DNA of 6,801 nucleotides, taken from Phycisphaerales bacterium. GTDB lineage: Bacteria; Planctomycetota; Phycisphaerae; Tepidisphaerales; Tepidisphaeraceae. The stretch lies in assembly GCA_028288945.1 (NCBI GenBank), contig JAQGHH010000524.1, forward strand, positions 1 through 6,801, read 5' to 3'. Made by a program: the position numbers and the translations under genes. Positions within the stretch are counted from its first letter, which is position 1. Each line of letters starts with the position of its first letter. This document shows positions 1-6,200 of this stretch, piece by piece. The notes beneath the pieces are model-generated. The model was given only the letters and a program-made list of their open reading frames with translations. It searched no databases and was not told the origin of the DNA.

Positions 1-25
1 GACGTCGGCGAAACGCCAGACACGC

Positions 26-940
26 TCACGGCGTATCCGAAGTTTTCAGGAGGCGTCGGCTGATGGCCCCTGCGGTTGCATGGACCTGGCTGAGTTCGGC
101 GCCGAAGTAGAGGATCTGCGCGGAGTAGTAGAACCACAGGAGCATCGCCGCCAGAGACCCGGCGGCCCCGTAAGGCGAGGTCGCGGTCCGGTGGTTGAGG
201 TAGGTAGCCAGCAGCGACTTGCCCGCCGCGAACAGCACCGCGGTCGCGATGGCCCCGACCCACACGCTCTTCCAGGGCACGGGCGCGTCCGGCAGGAACT
301 TGAACACCGCGGCGAAGAGCAGCGCCGCCAGAACGAACGACAGCATCCCCGCCACCATCGAGCGGCCCAGCCACAACCCGTCCGAAGTCCGCTGGTCCGC
401 CGCCGCCACCAAACTGCTCAGTGGCAGGCAGAGGATCAGCATCACGCCCAATCCCAGCGCCACCGCGACGGACATCAGCCAGTTGCGCGGGGCCCGCCAG
501 AACCTCCCGGACCGTCGGCGGACCTTCCAGATGAGGTCCATGGATTCCTGAAGATCGTAGAACACGACGCTCGCCCCGTAGAGCAGGACCACGGCGCTGA
601 CGGCCGTCGCCACGAACCCGCCGTGCTCGCGACCGGCGGTGCGGATCGTCGCTTCGATAATCCCCGCGGCGGTCGCGCCGACCAGCCCGCCGATCTGCCC
701 CGCCACCTCGCCCCGCGCCGCCGCCGGGCCGTACAAGTGCCCCGCCGCCGCGACGGCAATCACCAGCAGCGGAACCAGCGAGAAGACCATGTAATACGCC
801 AGCGCCGCGGCCAGCTTCGGGACCCGGTCTTGAACGGACTTGACGAACGCCCCCCGCACCAGGGGCCAAACCCCCGGAAAAAATGAACCCGCCCGGGGTG
901 TCGTCGGCGAGATCGTTGTCGAACCGTTGCCTATGTCCAT
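26..940 (-). CDS. YihY/BrkB-family inner-membrane protein (UPF0761-like)
   Basis: A 304-residue integral membrane protein of the YihY/virulence factor BrkB family (Pfam Virul_fac_BrkB). The molecular role of this family is not settled; the older link to RNase BN is a misassignment. Six hydrophobic helices are visible at about residues 44-70, 107-127, 154-180, 194-216, 225-247 and 259-285. Family hallmarks include an early AYYMVFSLVPLL helix, the FKFLPDAPVPWKSVWVGA segment before helix 5, and SLAAMLLWFYYSAQILYFGA in helix 6. Length is normal for the family. I chose ATG at 940: the frame is open to a TTG at 1003, but that codon has no ribosome binding site and would add 21 residues of low-complexity Ala/Gly/Pro sequence. 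The site before 940 is weak (AGG four bases upstream), so the start is less certain than the identity. The gene lies 69 bp downstream of the HicA/eRF1-like gene, same strand. Confidence 0.9.
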   Translation of the reverse strand: MDIGNGSTTISPTTPRAGSFFPGVWPLVRGAFVKSVQDRVPKLAAALAYYMVFSLVPLLVIAVAAAGHLYGPAAARGEVAGQIGGLVGATAAGIIEATIRTAGREHGGFVATAVSAVVLLYGASVVFYDLQESMDLIWKVRRRSGRFWRAPRNWLMSVAVALGLGVMLILCLPLSSLVAAADQRTSDGLWLGRSMVAGMLSFVLAALLFAAVFKFLPDAPVPWKSVWVGAIATAVLFAAGKSLLATYLNHRTATSPYGAAGSLAAMLLWFYYSAQILYFGAELSQVHATAGAISRRLLKTSDTP

Positions 941-1009
941 ACTACCTGTTTGAAAAGGTACGGCTGGCGGGCCAGCGGCTAGATCGAGTGCCCCCGCACC
1001 CAAACGAAA

Positions 1010-1696
1010 TCAGGGTTGTTTCGCCGAGTAGAACGCCCGCGCCTGCGCCAGCAACTGGTCTTCGGTCATGTGTTGTTCGTTGACGACGATCGTGCCAGAG
1101 ATTCGCCGGGCGAGCTCCGGGTGATGTTGTTTGAGCTCTGCGACAAGATGGTCCATCGCGCTGCTCGACCCGGTCGAGCTTCCCATGATCAAAATCTTCT
1201 CGGCGCCGCCCAGGGTCCGTGCGATCGCCTCGTAGAAGGTCTTGAGTTCCGGCTTGCGCTGACCGTTGGAATCGTCTTCCACGTTGTGCAGATGCCGGTG
1301 TGAGCCGTGCGGGTCGTAAGGGGTGATCCGCCGGGGCACCGAGCCGTGAATTTCGGCCTTAAAGACTCGCGCCTCGCGGTGGTCGATCACGACAAGCAGG
1401 TGGACTCCTTCGGCCACGGCCGCCTCCACGGGAGCGGCGGATTGCTGGAGGAACAGGCGGATCCGCATCAGCTCCTGGATGTCAGAGAAATCCTTGCGCT
1501 GCGGCGGGCGGACGGTCAGCTTCTGGCCGTTCCGCGTGAACTTCAAATTGCCGTTGTGATCTTCCTGAACCAAGCTCGCCAGTGCGGTCAGCATGGACCG
1601 CACGTCCCGCCACTGAAGGTTCCGGGCGACCGGGTGCTGAAAAACCGCGTCGTAAGTGCCCTGGTGAATCCCGAGGCTTGGCGTCTGCGTTCCCAT
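1010..1696 (-). CDS. Two-domain protein: HicA-like N-terminus plus eRF1 domain 3/baeRF-like C-terminus
   Basis: A 228-residue soluble protein with no signal peptide or membrane segment. Residues about 20-84 contain HPVARNLQWRDVRSML, then NGNLKFTRNGQKLTVRPP, then an acidic/basic helix ending ELMRIRLFLQ. This pattern resembles the small HicA/dsRBD-like fold: an Arg-Asp-Val helix followed by a beta hairpin with a hydrophobic V-x-P-P strand. Residues about 98-224 look like the alpha/beta domain 3 of eRF1 (L7Ae-like), as in bacterial baeRF-type proteins: HLLVVIDHREARVFKAE, a GGAEKILIMGSSTGSSSAM strand-loop-helix, then GTIVVNEQHMTEDQLLAQAR. By that likeness a role near the ribosome or in RNA binding is possible, but this is inference. 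The frame is open to 1888, yet ATG at 1696 is the likely start because AAGGA lies seven bases upstream; a second ATG at 1702 is too close to that site. Function is not established. Confidence 0.85.
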   Translation of the reverse strand: MGTQTPSLGIHQGTYDAVFQHPVARNLQWRDVRSMLTALASLVQEDHNGNLKFTRNGQKLTVRPPQRKDFSDIQELMRIRLFLQQSAAPVEAAVAEGVHLLVVIDHREARVFKAEIHGSVPRRITPYDPHGSHRHLHNVEDDSNGQRKPELKTFYEAIARTLGGAEKILIMGSSTGSSSAMDHLVAELKQHHPELARRISGTIVVNEQHMTEDQLLAQARAFYSAKQP

Positions 1697-1703
1697 TAAC
1701 ATT

Positions 1704-1708
1704 TCCTT
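1704..1708 (-). promoter_or_regulatory. Shine-Dalgarno site that sets the start at 1696
   Basis: AAGGA on the minus strand lies seven bases before ATG 1696 and only one base before the in-frame ATG at 1702. The spacing favours 1696 and rules against the much longer frame that begins at 1888, which would overlap the upstream gene. Confidence 0.6.
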
Positions 1709-1788
1709 GCTGAGAGCCGGGCGACATGAACGCGTTGATTGATCAGTGCGTAGCCGTCCATCCCCGGCGTCTCGATGTAACGCCCCAC

Positions 1789-2358
1789 TCATGCCGTCAC
1801 GGACAGCGCGCATAGCGCTTCGGCCGCGGCGATCTGGGCCGGCGTGGCATCCGTTGACAGCGTGATGCGGATGGCCTTGCGGTTCCAATCGAGCATGTGG
1901 CGGTAGTATTCGGGGGCGGACGACGTGTTGGACGCGGTGAGGGATTCGATCCGCAACTGTTCATCGGGCGCGCCGCCCAACGCAAACAGAATGGGGTGAT
2001 GGTCCGGGGCCGACCCGTTAATCAGCACGCCGGCCGTGACGGCGGCTTCCAGGACGTTTGCCGTGTACACGGCGAGCTTGCCGTCCCGCAAGTCTTCGAT
2101 AGCAAAAAGCTGCCGGCGGTAGTTGCCGTCCGCCTCGTAGAACTGAACGGCCCGCTGCCCGAACGTCCTGATGACGTGCGGCGTGAGTGTGGCGAGGTGG
2201 CCCGCCAGGCGCTTCCAGAGCTTGAGATGTCCGCCGCTGGGCTCGCGCCGGCAGACGGTCAGGTGTCGCTCGACGTTGGACCGCCCGCCGTTATCCAGGC
2301 GGGCATGAAACGCGTCGTAGCTCGAAACAACGGCTGTGTTGCCGCCTGGTTTATTCAC
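1789..2358 (-). CDS. Conserved-looking hypothetical protein, 189 aa, probable GTG start
   Basis: I do not recognise a named family. The product is a soluble mixed alpha/beta protein without signal peptide or membrane segment. Visible blocks, numbered from the GTG start, are LWKRLAGHLATLTPHVIRT (about 47-65), then GQRAVQFYEADGNYRRQLF (68-86), IEDLRDGKLAVYTANVLEAA (88-107), and a C-terminal YYRHMLDWNRKAIRITL (151-167) followed by an Ala-rich helix. The density of Trp, Tyr and charged residues in these blocks suggests a real folded protein rather than a shadow frame; I have an impression of similar planctomycete proteins but cannot verify it. GTG at 2358 is preferred over ATG at 2391: GGAG lies five bases before the GTG, while nothing similar precedes the ATG, and the extra 11 residues (MRRRGTRNGDF) look like untranslated sequence. 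It sits between two other small genes of the same orientation. Confidence 0.78.
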   Translation of the reverse strand: MNKPGGNTAVVSSYDAFHARLDNGGRSNVERHLTVCRREPSGGHLKLWKRLAGHLATLTPHVIRTFGQRAVQFYEADGNYRRQLFAIEDLRDGKLAVYTANVLEAAVTAGVLINGSAPDHHPILFALGGAPDEQLRIESLTASNTSSAPEYYRHMLDWNRKAIRITLSTDATPAQIAAAEALCALSVTA

Positions 2359-2363
2359 GAAAT

Positions 2364-2367
2364 CTCC
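2364..2367 (-). promoter_or_regulatory. Shine-Dalgarno site favouring the GTG start at 2358
   Basis: GGAG (within GGAGA) is five bases upstream of GTG 2358. It would lie inside the coding sequence if translation began at ATG 2391, where no comparable site is seen. Confidence 0.5.
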
Positions 2368-2429
2368 ATTGCGTGTGCCGCGACGACGCATTGCCGCGCA
2401 TCGGCCCCGCTCACCCGCCGCCGGGCGCC

Positions 2430-2735
2430 CTAGGTGGGCGTCGGCGTCCAGTCATTGACGACCAGGCCCTCGGCGTTTTTGGTGACGGTCAGAAACCGGC
2501 TCAGCCGCACCACGTGGGTGGTGACCGTGAGGCCGGTCATCTGGGGGTTGTCGTACTTCAGGCCACTGGCCGGCGCCCACCAGTTGCAGCGGTAGTTGTT
2601 TCCCGAAACGTGCTTGCAGGTGACGCGGTCCTCCGGACGCTTCTTCACGAACCGGATGATCTCTTCCGAGTAATCCTCCGCGACGGCGGCCGCGGGGCGG
2701 GGGGTCTTCGCTGTGACGACATTTTCCTGGGTCAT
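2430..2735 (-). CDS. Small hypothetical protein with CNWWA motif, 101 aa
   Basis: I cannot assign a function. The 101-residue product has an Ala/Pro-rich leader (1-20), an acidic/basic segment DYSEEIIRFVKKRPEDRV (21-38), and a compact block with two cysteines ten residues apart (C40 and C50) inside VTCKHVSGNNYRCNWWAP (38-55). After YDNPQMTG comes a beta-like LTVTTHVVRLSRFLTVTK (69-86) and a short tail. The spacing of Cys, Tyr and double Trp followed by a TTH-x-V-R-x-S-x-F-L pattern looks like a conserved fold, and I associate it with planctomycete small proteins from memory only. The frame is open to 2921, but ATG 2735 has GGAG nine bases upstream, and the longer N-terminus is Arg/Pro/Gly-rich and unlike protein. 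A 5-bp hairpin (2754-2766, ATGCC/GGCAT, 3-nt loop) lies in its leader just upstream of the ribosome binding site. Confidence 0.75.
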   Translation of the reverse strand: MTQENVVTAKTPRPAAAVAEDYSEEIIRFVKKRPEDRVTCKHVSGNNYRCNWWAPASGLKYDNPQMTGLTVTTHVVRLSRFLTVTKNAEGLVVNDWTPTPT

Positions 2736-2744
2736 AAGCAAATT

Positions 2745-2748
2745 CTCC
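2745..2748 (-). promoter_or_regulatory. Shine-Dalgarno site of the 101-aa gene
   Basis: GGAG nine bases before ATG 2735 decides between this start and several in-frame upstream starts up to 2921. Confidence 0.5.
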
Positions 2749-2817
2749 GGGGGATGCCGCCGGCATGCGGGGCACCGCCTTCCGCCGAGGCAATTCGCGC
2801 CGCGACGGCTGAAGGGA

Positions 2818-2840
2818 AAGAAAGGGCCAGCGTTTTGGCC
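2818..2840 (-). terminator. Weak terminator-like hairpin with pyrimidine tail
   Basis: Read on the minus strand, GGCCA and TGGCC form a 5-bp stem around a 6-nt loop (AAACGC), followed by CTTTCTTT. It lies about 360 bases past the stop of the large gene and about 90 bases before the next start. The stem is short and the tail is not a pure T run, so this is only the best candidate in the gap. It could equally belong to the leader of the downstream gene. Confidence 0.25.
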
Positions 2841-3051
2841 GAGTGAACCAACGGGCGAGGGAGGCAGCGGCGGCGAAATCACGGTTCGCCATCCCTGACT
2901 CGGTCGTCGGGTACAGGACATGATACGCCGGTCGCGGTGAGTTAGATAGCGTGCGGGACGGAATGAGGCCTTTGCCGGGAATCACCAGCAACGCCGGCCG
3001 CGCCCCCCCACCGCCGCACCTGTCGTGTCCCCGGCATCGGATGGGGCAACG

Positions 3052-3071
3052 CGGGAATCGGCTCATTCCCG
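3052..3071. repeat. Perfect 7-bp inverted repeat (hairpin)
   Basis: CGGGAAT and ATTCCCG flank a 6-nt loop. There is no T tract on either side, so it does not look like an intrinsic terminator. It may be an RNA structure in the untranslated tail of the large gene or a protein-binding dyad, or chance. Confidence 0.45.
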
Positions 3072-3200
3072 GAAACCTCCGGCGGGTGGGCGAGTCTCCA
3101 TCCCCGGAATTCCACCGCACCCGGCAGCACGCCGTCAGGCGCCTGTTGTGGCCGAGACGCTGAAATCGCTCGTCGGCGGCAATAACCTACGAGAATGGAT

Positions 3201-6200
3201 TTATATGAGTTGAATTCGCAAGTCGCCGGGCAGAGTGTTGAAGACCGCGGTTGACTGATTGTTATGCCATAAGAGGGCCTTTTGCCCGGGCCGGCGTAAT
3301 GCGAATGCTTTTAGGGATTTGGTGGCAACACCGAACGGTGTGCCGGCATTGTCGGTTGTCACGTCGGCTAGTGTCACACTGCCGATCGCCCTCGCGGCGA
3401 TGTTGGAATCAGCAAAGGGCAAGCCCTTAACGTTGACGCTGCGTATGGATGAGGCAACGGCAAAGTCATTGCTAGTGGGAAGACCCGTCGTTCCCAAGAG
3501 GATACCGGCAAAGATTTCTGAACCACTCATGCCGCCGACAGAGATGGTTCCCATATTCGCAACGCTGGTGATGGTGGAATTGGAAACATTGCCACGCACG
3601 GCAAGTAAGCCGAGGGCGGCTAGTTTTCCGAGTTGGCCGTTTGAGCCAGTCAGATTGATCGTGGATCCATTGACGCTGCCGGTTACCGTCAGCGACTGGA
3701 CGGACTGGGCCGTGAGCGAGCCGTCGAGATCACCCTTAACCGTGAAGGCCCCGACGTTGCCCGTGAAATGGGCGGTCCAATCGCTGGTGATTCCGCCGGT
3801 TGTGAGCGACTGAACAGTGCCGTCGAAATTCCATGCGCCGCCGGTGACAGCACCTTTGATAGAAAGCGTGGTCATGGAACCGGCGGTTACGGAAGGGGCG
3901 AAGTCGCCCGCGGAGACGATGGTCTTGATGGCCGGGGCTGAGATGGTGTCATTCGCACCGTTGTCCGTCCAGGAATCGACGGTGAGATTGCGAATGATGG
4001 AGCCGGAAGTGATCGAAGCATCAGTGACTGTGCCGAGTGTGAGGTTGTTGACGGCCCCGGCGGCAAGCGTGACGGCGGAGCCGCCGGGCTTGGTTGCGCC
4101 GTTGACGGAGCGGAGAATGAGATTGCGCACCGTGTTGAGCGAAAGGTCGCCGGTGAGGTTAGTCGACCCGGCAATGATGTTGCCCATGGGCGACGTGGAC
4201 CGAATGAAGGCGATGTTGGTCGTGGCGTTGTGGCTAGTCGTGATGGTGAGCCGGGAATCGACCGTCGTTCCGGCGAGGATGACCGAGTCGGCGTCAACAT
4301 TGCCGGTGCCGGCGGGGAAGACCAGAACACCAATACCCGGGCCGGCCAGGGCCACGGTCACTTGCTGGCCGGCAGCATCGGTGTAGACGGCTTTGATTTT
4401 TCCGCCGAAGTTCACGATGTGGGAATTGATGCCGGTGATGGTGGCGGTGCCAACGGAGTTGGTGGTCGACAGCGTGGCGCCGACGGGGTTGGACAGCGAG
4501 ACGGTGAAGCTGCCGGATGCGGAAGCAACGTTGCCGAAGACGCCGACGGTAAACGTTGCGGAAGTCTGCCCCGCGGGGACGACGACCGTGCCGCTGGAGG
4601 CGGCGAAATCAACACCCGCCTTGGCCGTGCCGGGGGTGGTGGCATAGTCGACGGTAACAGGCGCCGTTGAAGCGGCACTCAATGTAGCGGTAAACGTCGC
4701 ATTGCTCGTGTTGGAGAGACCTTTGGCGACGGTGACGTCGCTGACGGACACGGTCGGCAACAAATCGACCACAATGCTGAATGACTGATTGACGGATGTC
4801 GTCCCGTCGCTGACGGTCAGCACCACCGGGTTACTGCCGTTGTCCGCGCCGGTCGGTGTCCCGGTCAGGGCGGCGGTGCCGTCGCCGTGATCGGCAATCG
4901 TCAGCCACGCGGGTTTGGTCATCGCGGTGATGGTCAGTGGGCCGCCATCCGGATTGGTGGTCGTGATGCTGTAGGAATAGGCCTTTGACGGGCTGAGGCC
5001 CGTCACGGCGGTGCTTGAAAAAGCCGGCGGGGTATAAGTCACGGTAACGCCCGCCGTGCCGTTCACGCCTGCGCTGCCGGCCTGGATCGTCGCGCTGCCC
5101 GCCGCGGGGCCGGCGCTATACAGTCCCGTCGAGTTGACACTCCCGATGCCAGCGGTCTTGCTCCAGGTGAAGGCCGGCTGGCTGCTCAGCGCATTGCCGA
5201 ATTGATCGAATGCGACAGCCGCGAATTGGTGCGTGCCGTTCGCGATGAGTGACAATGACAAGGGGCTGACAACAACACTGGTAAGCGTCTGGCTGACGGT
5301 GACCGTCACCGCGCTGGTGATGCTGATCCCCCCATCCGCTAGCGTTGCGGTCAGAACGTACGTTCCGGCCATATTAAATGTCGCGGTGGAAAGCTTTGCG
5401 GTATTTGTTCCGTTACTGCTGAACATGACGGCCGCGCCGGCGGGTTCGGTGGTGGCCGCCCACGTATAGGTGACGTTATTTTCCCCTCCGACATCCGCAC
5501 CAAGCACGGTTAATGCGGTGGTCGTGCCGGTAACCGTTGTAGGCAAAGCCGCGGCTGCCGTGCTGACGGAAAGGACCTGGTACTCGTAAGCACCGATATC
5601 GACCGCGCCCTGCCGGGCGTCGCCGCGTTGATCCAGCGTGGGCGCTCCGGTGGACGTGCCGGCGTCGATAGCGGTGCTGTTGGACAGCAGTGCGATCGTC
5701 GGCGTGGGCCCGCCGTTGTCGGCCTCGGCTCCCACGTGCGGATTCAGCGGCGACCCGGAACTCCCGACCTGATCGCCGTTGACGCCGTTGACGAAGATCG
5801 AGCCGGTGAAGTTGCCGATCAGGTTGTGTCCCCCGCTGAAGATTTGGCCGCCGCTGCTCACGTCGACGCCCCCACCGAAATTTTGGGCGATGATGGAATT
5901 GGTGACGGTGGTGGTGGCGCCTTCCGAATAAAGGCCGCCGCCATTGCCGTTGCCGACCGTTCCCCCGCCGCTCTCCGCGCTGTTGCCGATGATCGTGCAA
6001 TTGGTGATCGTGGTTCCGGCGCTGGAAAGGAAAACGGCGCCGCCGTAGCCCGTATCTCCACCACGGGCAAAATTTTGGGTGAACGTGGAGTTGGTGATGG
6101 ACCCGCCGGACCCTACTCCCGACACAGCGCCGCCGAGGCCGTTGCCGCCTGTGCTTACGACACTGTTGTTATCGAACGTGCAGCCGCTGATGCTGAACGA

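Larger units (their letters stand above)
2736..3200. other. 465-bp intergenic region without a convincing gene
   Basis: Open frames exist on both strands here, but they translate to Arg/Pro/Gly-rich sequence with no recognisable motif and no good ribosome binding site, as expected of high-GC noncoding DNA. The region contains the leader of the 101-aa gene and several hairpins: 2754-2766 (5-bp stem), 2825-2840 (5-bp stem with pyrimidine tail on the minus strand), and 3052-3071 (7-bp stem CGGGAAT/ATTCCCG with a 6-nt loop). GGAATTCC at 3106-3113 is a perfect palindrome. The tail of the large gene and the promoter of the downstream gene row should both lie here; I could not fix a -35/-10 pair with confidence. 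Confidence 0.6.

Noticed and set aside
172..184. Residues GSSTGSSSAMDHL of the 228-aa protein considered as a Walker A P-loop (numbers are residues, encoded at about 1145-1183)
   Set aside because: It lacks the GK[S/T] lysine and there is no Walker B context; it fits a glycine-rich strand-loop-helix of an eRF1-like domain better.
80..886. 268-codon open frame on the plus strand opposite the YihY/BrkB gene
   Set aside because: It translates to Arg/Gln/His/Pro-rich sequence with no motif, as expected from the antisense of a high-GC membrane protein gene, which is itself clearly real.
1016..1699. Two plus-strand open frames (1016-1303 and 1307-1699) antisense to the HicA/eRF1-like gene
   Set aside because: They mirror the length of the true gene and give compositionally biased sequence without domains or ribosome binding sites.
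1897..2433. 178-codon plus-strand open frame opposite the 189-aa gene
   Set aside because: The minus-strand product has much better amino-acid composition, a Shine-Dalgarno site and fits the one-directional gene row.
2452..3120. 222-codon minus-strand frame across the intergenic gap
   Set aside because: It overlaps the 101-aa gene in another frame and its product is dominated by Arg, Pro and Gly with no recognisable fold.
2951..3213. Small plus-strand frames of 62-70 codons in the gap
   Set aside because: No good ribosome binding site, Pro/Arg-rich translation, and one runs into the 3' end of the large gene on the other strand.
3259..4386. Plus-strand open frames of 184 and 189 codons opposite the C-terminal part of the large gene
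   Set aside because: They are antisense images of the Thr/Val/Ser-rich repeats, giving Val/Pro/Glu-rich sequence. The minus frame is continuous and carries clear domains.
5476..6000. 174-codon minus-strand frame within the beta-helix region
   Set aside because: It is a shifted frame of the glycine/asparagine-rich repeats, yielding Arg/Gln/His-rich sequence.
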